Source: Micromonospora sp. BL4
Lineage (GTDB): Bacteria; Actinomycetota; Actinomycetes; Mycobacteriales; Micromonosporaceae
Reading direction: 5' to 3'
DNA length: 64,000 bases
NCBI RefSeq assembly: GCF_003667505.1
Contig: NZ_RCVJ01000136.1
Span: 45,574 to 109,573 of the forward strand
The notes under the pieces were generated by a model, which saw nothing but the letters and a program-made list of their open reading frames with translations, was not told the DNA's origin and searched no databases. Below are positions 15,865 to 24,605 of this stretch, piece by piece (the stretch's first letter is position 1; each line of letters starts with the position of its first letter). The translations under genes were made by a program, and so were the position numbers.

Positions 15865-18663
15865 ATGACGGCGCAGACGCAGGACATCCATGACGCGATG
15901 CAGCAGGCGATCCGGCTCGTGCTCGCACTGCTTCCTCAGGACCGTCAGGCAACGCACGACGAGATCGCGGAGAGCGTCGATCCGATCTGGGTGATGCAGC
16001 AGTCTCGCGGCCAGTTGCTTGACAAGAACGTCCTGCGCAAGGAGATCGAGTCGCGGGTTGCGGTATGGCAGGACGACTCGGTCGGTCTGCAGGACGACCG
16101 GAACCACATCGAGTGGCTCACCGAGGCTCAGCTGGAGCGTAGCTGGGACTTCTGGGACCGCTACCGCCGGTATCTCGAGGATGTCCGCCTGATGCCGCCG
16201 CGGGTCGTCCGGCGACTGGACCAGAGCACGGACCGCATCCTGCGCCAGATCGAGGACCCCCGACGTCCGGGCGCCTGGCGTCGTACCGGACTCGTGGTCG
16301 GCCAGGTGCAGTCGGGCAAGACCGGCAACTACATCGGCTTCGCCAGCAAGGCGGCCGACGCCGGCTACAAGCTCATCGTGATCCTGGCCGGCATCCACAA
16401 CAGCCTCCGGAGTCAGACCCAGCTCCGGGTCGATGAGGGCCTGCTCGGCTTCGACACGCAGTACCAGCAGCGCTATGACGAAACCACGAACACCGCACGC
16501 ATCGGCGTCGGCGTGATGCCAGGCGTGAAGCGGCTGAAGATCGCCTCACTGACGAACAGCGCGGAGGGTGGGGATTTCAAGCAGCAGATAGCCAGGAACC
16601 TCAATCTGCCGATCGGTGACTACCCCGTCGTTCTCGTGATCAAGAAGCACAAGAGCATCCTTGAGAACGTCCGCAAGTGGATCGTCGAGGTTGAGGGCGT
16701 GCCCGTCGGGGACGGTAAGTCCAAGGTCGTGCGGGACATTCCTCTCCTCGTCATCGACGATGAGGCGGATCACGCGTCCGTCGACACGACCAAGGACGAT
16801 GACACCGACCCCTCGACGATCAACCGGTCGATCAGGCATCTGCTCAACAGCTTCGACAAGGCTGCATACGTCGGATACACCGCGACGCCCTTCGCCAACA
16901 TCTACATCAAGCCGAAGGCGGACCACGACACGTTCGGGCTCGACCTGTTCCCCGAGAGCTTCATCGAGAGCCTGCCTGCGCCTTCGAACTACCTCGGCCC
17001 GGAGCGCGTGTTCGGGCTGAACGCGACGGACCCGGATGACGACGGGATCAGAGCTCTTCCGATCTTCCGCCCCGTCCATGACCACGAGGCCTGGATGCGT
17101 CCGCGGCACAAGAAGGAATGGGTGCCGCCGGAGGAACTTCCCCTGTCACTCCGCGAGGCGATCGACTCCTTCATTCTGACGTGCGCCGCCCGTCGGGTAC
17201 GCGGACAGGGCTCGCAGCACAACTCCATGCTCGTCCACGTCACGCGGTTCGTCAGCGTGCAGAACCGGATCCGCGACCAGATCGACGAGCACGTCAGCCT
17301 GACGCGTGACCAACTCCGCGACGGCATGGGCGGCGAAGCCACCCACGTGCTCGCCCGACTCCGGCTCCTGTGGGAGAGAGACTTCACCACGACCAGTGCG
17401 ACGTTCTCGGCGGAGGAAGCGTCGCCGGTCCAGTGGACCGACGTAGAGAAGGAGCTGCGACCGGCTCTCCGGAAGATCGATGTCCGGGCTGTCAACGGCA
17501 CCTCCCGCGACGCGCTCGAGTACTACGAGAACCGCAAGGCCGGTCTGTCCGTCATCGCCGTGGGTGCGGACAAGCTCTCACGCGGCCTGACGCTGGAAGG
17601 CCTCAGCGTCAGCTACTACCTGCGCACGTCGAGTATGTACGACACGCTGCTGCAGATGGGCCGCTGGTTCGGTTACCGCCCAGGCTACGAGGACCTGTGC
17701 CGGCTGTACACGACGCCCGAGCTCTTCAACTCGTACGGTGAGATCACTGCAGCGGACAACGAGCTCCGTCAGGACTTTGCGGAAATGGCGCGCCTCGGCC
17801 AGACGCCGGAGAGCTTTGGACTGCGCGTGCGCGCTTCTCCGGCCGGGCTGGCGGTCACCGCCGCCAACAAGATGCGACGCGGCGTCAAGGTGCGGCTCAG
17901 CTACTCCGGCGAGCTTCCCGAGACAACGGTCTTCAGTCTGCATGCCGAGGCTGTCCGGCGGAACTTCGACATCCTCGAACGCTTCATCACCGGCTTGGAC
18001 GAGCAGAACGCTCCTGTACTCGACGGGACCAGCCTGGTCTGGCACGGCGTGCCGCCCACCGAGATCATTGACGGTTTCCTCGACGGATACATCTCCGACC
18101 GCGGCTCCTACCGGGTGCGCCCGGCGCTCATCGCGCAATACATCCGTGGCTGCATTTCGGTGGGTGAGCTGTCGCGTTGGACGGTGAGACTGGTGGGCAC
18201 GCCCACCGGAACGCCGCGCAAGATTGGCACCCAGCGACTTCGCCTCGTGACCCGTTCCCGTCCGGATGGCTTGGAACCGGAAGAAGGACGGCACACCATT
18301 AAGCGCGTGCTCAGCCCAGCGGACGAGAGCAAGGATCTCTCCGGTGAGCTCCGAACACGCGCGCTGGAAGCGACGAGCGCAGCGCGTCGGCTCGAAGCCG
18401 ACCGCAAGGGGAAGGAGTTCAAGGAGCCGACCATCCCCACCGGGCAACCGCTCCGGAGGTTCCGGCCCGTGCAGGAGCCGCTACTCCTTATCTACCCGAT
18501 CGAACACCCCGAGGCTGAGAACGACGCCAACCTTCCTCCGTTGGTCGGCTTCGCGATCAGCTTCCCGTTCTCGGAGCACCCGACCGAGACCGAGTACGTT
18601 GTCAATGACGTCTGGAGGCAACTCGAGATCGATTTCTTCGATGACGAGGATCCGGACGAGTGA
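15865..18663 (+). CDS. Z1-domain superfamily 2 helicase
   Basis: 932 aa, the usual size for Z1 proteins. Helicase motifs are Walker A GLVVGQVQSGKT (about 145-153), Walker B DDEADHAS (about 297), motif III YVGYTATPFANIYI (about 337), motif V GADKLSRGLTLEGLS (about 567) and motif VI LLQMGRWFGYRPGYEDL (about 595). The Z1 domain was defined in restriction-like loci next to MutL/MORC-type ATPases. GGGAGGGCC precedes ATG 15865. The stop overlaps the next start as GTGA, so translation is coupled. It presumably supplies ATP-driven DNA translocation or unwinding for the nuclease downstream. Confidence 0.93.
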   Translation: MTAQTQDIHDAMQQAIRLVLALLPQDRQATHDEIAESVDPIWVMQQSRGQLLDKNVLRKEIESRVAVWQDDSVGLQDDRNHIEWLTEAQLERSWDFWDRYRRYLEDVRLMPPRVVRRLDQSTDRILRQIEDPRRPGAWRRTGLVVGQVQSGKTGNYIGFASKAADAGYKLIVILAGIHNSLRSQTQLRVDEGLLGFDTQYQQRYDETTNTARIGVGVMPGVKRLKIASLTNSAEGGDFKQQIARNLNLPIGDYPVVLVIKKHKSILENVRKWIVEVEGVPVGDGKSKVVRDIPLLVIDDEADHASVDTTKDDDTDPSTINRSIRHLLNSFDKAAYVGYTATPFANIYIKPKADHDTFGLDLFPESFIESLPAPSNYLGPERVFGLNATDPDDDGIRALPIFRPVHDHEAWMRPRHKKEWVPPEELPLSLREAIDSFILTCAARRVRGQGSQHNSMLVHVTRFVSVQNRIRDQIDEHVSLTRDQLRDGMGGEATHVLARLRLLWERDFTTTSATFSAEEASPVQWTDVEKELRPALRKIDVRAVNGTSRDALEYYENRKAGLSVIAVGADKLSRGLTLEGLSVSYYLRTSSMYDTLLQMGRWFGYRPGYEDLCRLYTTPELFNSYGEITAADNELRQDFAEMARLGQTPESFGLRVRASPAGLAVTAANKMRRGVKVRLSYSGELPETTVFSLHAEAVRRNFDILERFITGLDEQNAPVLDGTSLVWHGVPPTEIIDGFLDGYISDRGSYRVRPALIAQYIRGCISVGELSRWTVRLVGTPTGTPRKIGTQRLRLVTRSRPDGLEPEEGRHTIKRVLSPADESKDLSGELRTRALEATSAARRLEADRKGKEFKEPTIPTGQPLRRFRPVQEPLLLIYPIEHPEAENDANLPPLVGFAISFPFSEHPTETEYVVNDVWRQLEIDFFDDEDPDE

Positions 18664-19667
18664 CGATCCGAGAAGAAGACTGGGGCCCCCTCGAGGCTGA
18701 ACACCACCCGTACGGCATCGTCGCCCGACGGCTTTTTCCACAATCGCCGCACGACATCTTCCTGGCGGTTCAGCAGCCAACCGGGAGGCGGGTGCTCCTT
18801 CTGCGGGTGCCGGCGTCTGCCGGTCAGACGGTGCTCGATCAGTTTCCGTCGTTGCCCAGCACCCGCGGTCTTGTGATCGAGTTCGCGACGGCGCCCGACG
18901 GCAGCACCGAGCTTCGGGTCGTCCTCACCGTGGACGAGCGGCGCGAGGTCTTCAATCCGCTGATCGCCGACATGGCCGCGACCGCACAGGCAGCGGGTGG
19001 CCCCGTTGAGGCTCTGACTGCGGCCATCGAGCGCTTCGAACATTGGCGTCATCTCCTCCAGTCCATCCGCGACACAGGGCTCAGTGAAGAGGCACGACGC
19101 GGTCTGTTCGGGGAGCTGATCGTCCTACGCGACCACCTCTGTCCGGTCCTGCCGACTCAGGAGGCGGTGTCGGCCTGGCGTGGGCCGATCGGGACGAATC
19201 AGGACTTCGAGCTGGCCAGCTGTGCCATCGAGGTCAAAACGGGGACGGGGAGAAACCCTCGGAGCATCGTCATCGCGAGCGAGCGCCAGCTCGATGACAC
19301 CGGGACAGACCATCTGCTGCTGACCCACCTGTCGCTGGACGAACGTCGGGGCGGCTCCGGCGAGTCGCTCAACGCCGTCGTCGACTCCCTGCGTGAGGCG
19401 TCACCGTCCGCGGCGGTACGAGCAGAACTTGATGATCGGCTCATCCGTGCCGGCTACCTTTCCGAACACCGACATCTGTACGACGAGCTCCGCTACACCG
19501 TCCGGGGAACGGACTTCTGGCACGTCACCGACGACTTTCCGCGCATCACGGAAGCTGACCTACGGCCAGGGGTCGGGGGCTGCCGCTACCGAATCAGCAC
19601 TGTCGGACTGGACCAGTACGGTGTATCCGCCGAGCGGGTCGCCAGGATTGTCAAGGGGGAGGCATGA
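18660..19667 (+). CDS. PD-(D/E)XK motif protein (DUF4420 type)
   Basis: 335 aa starting at GTG 18660, inside the stop of the Z1 gene. The nuclease core reads GLFGELIVLRDHLCPVL, then GTNQDFELASCAIEVKTGTG, giving the E, D and E-x-K catalytic set near residues 152, 180 and 190. This arrangement is typical of the DUF4420 PD-(D/E)XK family found beside Z1 and AIPR genes. It is the best candidate for the DNA-cleaving subunit. The stop overlaps the AIPR start as ATGA. Confidence 0.88.
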   Translation: MTIREEDWGPLEAEHHPYGIVARRLFPQSPHDIFLAVQQPTGRRVLLLRVPASAGQTVLDQFPSLPSTRGLVIEFATAPDGSTELRVVLTVDERREVFNPLIADMAATAQAAGGPVEALTAAIERFEHWRHLLQSIRDTGLSEEARRGLFGELIVLRDHLCPVLPTQEAVSAWRGPIGTNQDFELASCAIEVKTGTGRNPRSIVIASERQLDDTGTDHLLLTHLSLDERRGGSGESLNAVVDSLREASPSAAVRAELDDRLIRAGYLSEHRHLYDELRYTVRGTDFWHVTDDFPRITEADLRPGVGGCRYRISTVGLDQYGVSAERVARIVKGEA

Positions 19668-21673
19668 GCCAGACCAGCCTGTCGGCTTACGCGCAGGAAC
19701 TCGTCGCCGACGTGCTCGCCACAGCCGAGGCGGAGAACGCCACCGCTCCGGACACCTTCACCCGACGTGTGTTGGATGAGTTGGAGCAGGCCGGCGAGGT
19801 GGAGAACACGTTCACCGCATACCACAAGGCCCTCGGTCTTGAGGTCAACGGCTACGGAATGAACGAGTCCCTCGGGACCCTGGATCTGTTCATCACCCAG
19901 TTCAGCCTTCAGCCGGAGGAAGCTCGCCTGACTCGGAGCCAAGCTGAGGGGCACTTCAAGCGGCTGCTGACCTTCGTACGCAAGTGCCGTGACGGTCTCG
20001 CCAGGGACATTGATGAGTCGTCGGACGTGCATGACATGTGTGTCGCGGTTGAGAAGGCTCTGCCTGACGCTCCGCGGATCCGACTGTTCCTCCTGACGGA
20101 CACCGTCAGCGCGGTTTCGACGCTGCCGCCCGGCGAGCTGGACGGTCTCACCGTCACCCACGAGGTCTGGGACCTCAACCGGCTCCACCGGCTGGCTTCC
20201 TCGGGGACGCTCAGCGAGCCGATCGCGGTCGAGTTCGATCCACCGCTCCCCTGCCTCGCGACGCCCGAGACCGACCGCAACTACTCCGTCTTCCTAGCGA
20301 TCATCCCGGGACAGGAGCTGGCCGACCTCTACGGCCGGCACGGCACACGGTTGCTGGAGCTGAATGTCCGGTCGTTCCTGCAGACCAAGGGTGGGGTCAA
20401 CAAGGGGATCCGGGACACGCTTCTGCACAACCCGGACCGTTTTCTGGCCTACAACAACGGCATCACCGCCACCGCTTCGACCGTCGAGTTCACTGAGCTA
20501 CCCGAGGGCGGTCAGGCGATCAGCAAGATCCACGATCTGCAAATTGTCAACGGCGGTCAGACCACGGCCTCGATCCACTACGCACACACGCGTGACAAGG
20601 CGGATCTCAGCCGCGTCCATGTACAGATGAAGCTGACCCGGGTCTCCCCCGACCGCCTGCAGGAAATCGTTCCGGAGATCTCCAAGTACTCGAATACCCA
20701 GAACAAGGTCACGGTCGTTGACTTCAGCTCCAACCACCCGTTCCACGTTGCCATCGAGCAGGTCACGCGATCACTCTGGGCACCGGCAGCGGACGGAAGC
20801 GGGCAAGAGACGAAGTGGTTCTACGAACGCGCCCGAGGGCAGTACACCGACGCCTTGGCCCGCGAACGCACCCCAGCCAACCAGCGCAAGTTCAAGGGCC
20901 TGCATCCGACCGCGCAGAAGTTCACCAAGGCTGACGCTGCCAAGTTCATTCACTCATGGGCCGGACTCCCCTACCTGGTGAGTCGAGGGGCTGAGAAGAA
21001 CTTCCGCGAGCTCATGATGCGGATGGGTGACAATGCCCCGGAGGTTGACAAGAGCTACGCGCAACGTCTGCTCGCCAAGGCAATCCTGTTCAAGGCCACC
21101 GACAAGATCGTTGCAGCGCGAGACTTCGGCGGCTACAAAATCAACATCACCTCATATTCGATAGCTCGGCTCGTGGAGGCCACCAACCGGCGGGTGGACC
21201 TGGACCGCATCTGGCGGGAGCAGGGCCTGTCGCCCGCGCTCGCCGCCGCTCTCGACGACCTTTGCGCGCCCATCCGCGAGGTGATCGTCAACCCGCTCCG
21301 AGGAGGCGCCAACATCGGCGAATGGGCAAAGCGCCCGGACTGCTGGGAGTCGGTGCTCGCCATCCCATGGACGGTCCCCGACGATCTCGCGGCCGAACTG
21401 GCGGACCAGCCGCTGGAGGACAGCGCTCCGACAGCTTCGGATGAAACCACCGCGGGCGATGTCGCTCTGGTGATGGCTGTCTCCGCCCCCGGATGGTTCG
21501 CTCTGGCGAAATGGGCCAAGGAGACGAGGAACCTTCAGCCCTGGCAGCGACAACTGGCGGAAACTGTCGGCCGCTATATCAACAACAGCTGGCCGGTTGC
21601 CGAAAAGCAGGCATCGCAGGTACTGCGGGTCATGGCCGAGGCACAGCGGCTCGGGTTCAAGAGCGCGCCCTGA
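19664..21673 (+). CDS. AIPR family (abortive infection phage resistance) protein
   Basis: 669 aa. Family hallmarks are clear: LELNVRSFLQTKGGVNKGIR (about 230-250), LHNPDRFLAYNNGITATA (about 253-270), then LQIVNGGQTTASIHYAH (about 291-307). AIPR proteins are named for phage-resistance loci and co-occur with Z1, MORC-like ATPase and DUF4420 genes. Their biochemical activity is not settled. No signal peptide or TM segment is present. ATG 19664 overlaps the stop of the nuclease gene by 4 bp. The next gene starts 36 nt downstream with its own ribosome site. Confidence 0.92.
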   Translation: MSQTSLSAYAQELVADVLATAEAENATAPDTFTRRVLDELEQAGEVENTFTAYHKALGLEVNGYGMNESLGTLDLFITQFSLQPEEARLTRSQAEGHFKRLLTFVRKCRDGLARDIDESSDVHDMCVAVEKALPDAPRIRLFLLTDTVSAVSTLPPGELDGLTVTHEVWDLNRLHRLASSGTLSEPIAVEFDPPLPCLATPETDRNYSVFLAIIPGQELADLYGRHGTRLLELNVRSFLQTKGGVNKGIRDTLLHNPDRFLAYNNGITATASTVEFTELPEGGQAISKIHDLQIVNGGQTTASIHYAHTRDKADLSRVHVQMKLTRVSPDRLQEIVPEISKYSNTQNKVTVVDFSSNHPFHVAIEQVTRSLWAPAADGSGQETKWFYERARGQYTDALARERTPANQRKFKGLHPTAQKFTKADAAKFIHSWAGLPYLVSRGAEKNFRELMMRMGDNAPEVDKSYAQRLLAKAILFKATDKIVAARDFGGYKINITSYSIARLVEATNRRVDLDRIWREQGLSPALAAALDDLCAPIREVIVNPLRGGANIGEWAKRPDCWESVLAIPWTVPDDLAAELADQPLEDSAPTASDETTAGDVALVMAVSAPGWFALAKWAKETRNLQPWQRQLAETVGRYINNSWPVAEKQASQVLRVMAEAQRLGFKSAP

Positions 21674-21709
21674 CGTCGTGGCGCACCGTACGAGCATGAA
21701 AGGAACACT

Positions 21710-24475
21710 GTGACCAGCGCGGGATTCGCGGATCTACCTCCCGAGGCGTACCACGATGCGTCCTGGATCCAGGTGCTGCCCTGGCTCACTCATCACACTC
21801 CCGCAACGGCACGGGAACTCACCGACCTCACGCCCTCGCCGGACTGGTGGCTCACGGAGTCGCCTGCGGTCACGACGATGACGGCCCAGCATGACGCTCT
21901 CTGTCGTTACCTCGCCCGACTCTTCTTGGTACGGCACTCGGAAGAGGTTTTCGGACCCAGCTTCCCGACGGTCCCCCGTAGCCTGCCCCTGTCCACCCTG
22001 TCGACCGGAGCCCGGGCCAGAACCGCGTTCCAGAGACTTCAGGCGCAGAGCTTCGCTGATCTTGAGTCGTTGTCGGTCAGGGATCTGTATGACGTCCGCG
22101 GCACGGGACAGGGCACGGTCGAGGAGGTCATCTCAGCGCTCGTGTCCGCCGCCATCATCCGCTCGGGTGATCCGAACGGCAGCGACCGCTTCGAGAGCGA
22201 GGAGCGAGCGGAGACTGCGTCGTCAGCGGCGCTGCCCCCGGCGCAGGCACAGTTGCTCGAGGACCTCGGGCAACTGGCAGCGTGGCGCCACATCCGACAA
22301 CGCGGCGAGCAGTCGCTGCTGAAGGTCGTCATCGACGACGGTGCGCCCGAGCAAATCCAGGAGGTGGCGCTTCGGCTGAACTCCCTGACCGCCGGAGACA
22401 TCGCCGCAGACAGCGGCAGCTCCGATCCCGTTCTCGAGTTCACCGCGCTCCTGTCCGAGTTCGATGATCGACAATTGCGGATCCTGCGGGACAGGTTCCT
22501 CGGCAGACCACCGAAAAAGCTCGCCCAACTCGCGAGCGAGTTCGATGTATCGCGCGAGCGTGTGCGTCAGATCGAGAACAAGATCAGGGACCTGCTCGCC
22601 GGCACCTTCCACTTCGGCACCAGCATCGGCAATCTCCTCGCCAGTCTCCGGGCTGAGATCCAACCAATCGCCGCGCTGGACCGCCTGATCACGCTGCACC
22701 CTGATCTCGCCCGTGAGGTTCCCGGCGTCGACGTGCCGCTGTGGCTGGTGCTCGACCGCCTCGATGACTACTTCGAGGTCACCGACGGGTGGGCCGCCGC
22801 GCCCGACGTGAATACAGCCCGCGAGCAGACGCGAACGCTACTCGAGGACTTCGCAACTGAGCACGGTCTGGTTGACCTCGCCGCGGTCACCGCAGCCACC
22901 ACCATGCCCAGGACCGAGCTGCTCGCCTGGTTGACCTGGTGCGGCTACACGCTGCACAACAACCAGATCCTGACCCGCATCCGATCGCTCAGCGACCATG
23001 CGGCAGGGCTGCTGGCAGCGACGGGCGAGCCTCTCCACATCGACGAGCTGCAGCTGCACATGGGCCGGGACAACAGCATCCGTAGCCTCGCCAACCAGCT
23101 GGGCGAGGACGAGCGCTTCGTCAGGACCGACCGGGCGACGTGGGGGCTTGCCAGCTGGGAAATGGAGGAGTACACGTCCATCCGGCAGCAGATCGGCCTG
23201 GAGCTCGCAGCAGCGGGAGGCGAAATCGAGATCGGCCGCCTGATCGAGTCGATCACCAGCCGCTTCGACGTATCTCCCAGCAGTGTGCAAGCCTATGCCG
23301 GCAACGGCGACTACGAGATCACACAGGGCGTCGTGCGACGTCGTGAATCGCCGGTGGCACCGCGGAAGGCCCCAACCGCCACCCGCCGACTCTTCCGACA
23401 CGACGACTGGTGGAAGTTCCGCATCACCATCACCCGGGACCACCTTCGCGGATCCGGCTTCCCTGTCCCCGCTGGCGTGGCAAACCTCGTCGGATGCGCT
23501 CAAGGGGAGGTGGTGGAGCTGGAGTCGGATCTCGGCACTCAGAGCATCCGATGGACAGGGCTCCAGCCTGCGAGCGGCACCATCAAGAGGTTCCTGGATC
23601 GGCTCGAAGCGCGCGAGGGACAGATGGCATTCCTCGAGTTCGGTCCATACGAGCGCTTCAACCTCTCCATTGAGGATCCGGTCGACCCGGAGGCGGACCA
23701 GCTCGACCAGGCCGTGTCCTTGATTGGCGCCGAGGGAGTCGGGACCCCGGAAGAGGCGACGATGGCGCTCGCCGACGCGGCTGGTCTTCCGCTCGATGCG
23801 AAGCCTCGGCGTATTCTTGCGGCCTACCGGCAGCGCGGCGACGACGACATCGCGGGGCTCTTGGAGCAGGTTTGGACACGCCCCCGGCATCAGTGGGCGA
23901 ACCAGGCTGAGGTCGTTGATCGCGCCGCTGCGGAGACAGCGCAGAGCGGTCCCGGCGAGGCAGATGGCGGGAACGAGACAACGGCCAATGACGACTTGGA
24001 CAGCCACAGCACAGGCACGGACGAGCTGACCGAGAGCGGATCCGTGGATCAGGACGACGATCAACTCTTGGCCGGCAAAGGCTGGGTGCCGGTGCCGACG
24101 GGCTATCGCAGTGTCGGCTGGGTTCGGCCGCACGAGGCGGAGGCGGCCGTGCTGGCCTACCAGCTGCACGCCGATGTTCCTGTACATGACGGCGAAAAGA
24201 TCACGGGCTGGGCCAGGTACGTCGATGACAGCTCTGTGGACGCCTCAAGGTTCCGCGCGAACGTCACAGTCTGCAGGTCCCGGACGCATGGGGAGCGGAT
24301 CGTCTGCTGGATCCGCGAGCATGAAGCGTTCAGCATCACCCAGGCTGCGGCTGAGATGCGTTCGGTGTCGATTCTCGGCCCTGATGACACGACGGCGGGC
24401 CTCGTCGAGTACTTCGAGCCGGGCAGCGCGGCGGCTGAACGCTACAGGAGCACGACCCGGCTCCTGCGTGCGTAA
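21710..24475 (+). CDS. Large protein with sigma-region-4-like HTH and a C-terminal domain shared with the convergent helicase
   Basis: 921 aa from GTG 21710, with AAGGAAC upstream. Residues about 103-140 (SVRDLYDVRGTGQGTVEEVI) look like an RNA-polymerase-alpha-CTD-type helix-hairpin-helix. Residues about 253-293 (KLAQLASEFDVSRERVRQIE) match sigma-70 region 4. The middle contains further helical, HARE-HTH-like segments (EPLHIDELQLHMGRDNSIRS). After an acidic linker, residues about 792-921 form a domain starting PTGYRSVGWVRPHEAEA and ending YFEPGSAAAERYRSTTRLLR, which recurs in the 1847-aa helicase. No core-polymerase-binding region 2 is seen, so it is not a normal sigma factor. It could be a DNA-binding or target-recognition subunit, or a regulator; function is unknown. 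Confidence 0.8.
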   Translation: MTSAGFADLPPEAYHDASWIQVLPWLTHHTPATARELTDLTPSPDWWLTESPAVTTMTAQHDALCRYLARLFLVRHSEEVFGPSFPTVPRSLPLSTLSTGARARTAFQRLQAQSFADLESLSVRDLYDVRGTGQGTVEEVISALVSAAIIRSGDPNGSDRFESEERAETASSAALPPAQAQLLEDLGQLAAWRHIRQRGEQSLLKVVIDDGAPEQIQEVALRLNSLTAGDIAADSGSSDPVLEFTALLSEFDDRQLRILRDRFLGRPPKKLAQLASEFDVSRERVRQIENKIRDLLAGTFHFGTSIGNLLASLRAEIQPIAALDRLITLHPDLAREVPGVDVPLWLVLDRLDDYFEVTDGWAAAPDVNTAREQTRTLLEDFATEHGLVDLAAVTAATTMPRTELLAWLTWCGYTLHNNQILTRIRSLSDHAAGLLAATGEPLHIDELQLHMGRDNSIRSLANQLGEDERFVRTDRATWGLASWEMEEYTSIRQQIGLELAAAGGEIEIGRLIESITSRFDVSPSSVQAYAGNGDYEITQGVVRRRESPVAPRKAPTATRRLFRHDDWWKFRITITRDHLRGSGFPVPAGVANLVGCAQGEVVELESDLGTQSIRWTGLQPASGTIKRFLDRLEAREGQMAFLEFGPYERFNLSIEDPVDPEADQLDQAVSLIGAEGVGTPEEATMALADAAGLPLDAKPRRILAAYRQRGDDDIAGLLEQVWTRPRHQWANQAEVVDRAAAETAQSGPGEADGGNETTANDDLDSHSTGTDELTESGSVDQDDDQLLAGKGWVPVPTGYRSVGWVRPHEAEAAVLAYQLHADVPVHDGEKITGWARYVDDSSVDASRFRANVTVCRSRTHGERIVCWIREHEAFSITQAAAEMRSVSILGPDDTTAGLVEYFEPGSAAAERYRSTTRLLRA

Positions 24476-24549
24476 GGCGAACGGCACCAGGGCTGACGGA
24501 GACGACGCAAGGGGCCGCTGGCGGCCCGATCGCTGGACGCTCGCGACGA

Positions 24550-24598
24550 CCGAGGCGGCCGTGACCCCATCCGGAGGTGGAGGTGACGGCCGCCTCGG
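24550..24598. terminator. Bidirectional terminator between convergent genes
   Basis: A 17-bp inverted repeat, CCGAGGCGGCCGTGACC and GGTGACGGCCGCCTCGG (one mismatch), with a 15-nt loop. It sits between the stops of the 921-aa protein gene (24475) and the 1847-aa helicase gene (24606). GC-rich hairpins without a T-run are usual terminators in such genomes. Confidence 0.7.
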
Positions 24599-24605
24599 CG
24601 TCCGG

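Noticed and set aside
22838..24187. Minus-strand frame of 449 codons opposite the sigma-like protein
   Set aside because: No motifs; the plus-strand frame has the helix-turn-helix and the shared domain.
10213..24475. Calling the right block BREX or a type I restriction system
   Set aside because: No PglX/PglZ, BrxC or HsdR/M/S signatures; the set Z1, GHKL, DUF4420 and AIPR is distinct.
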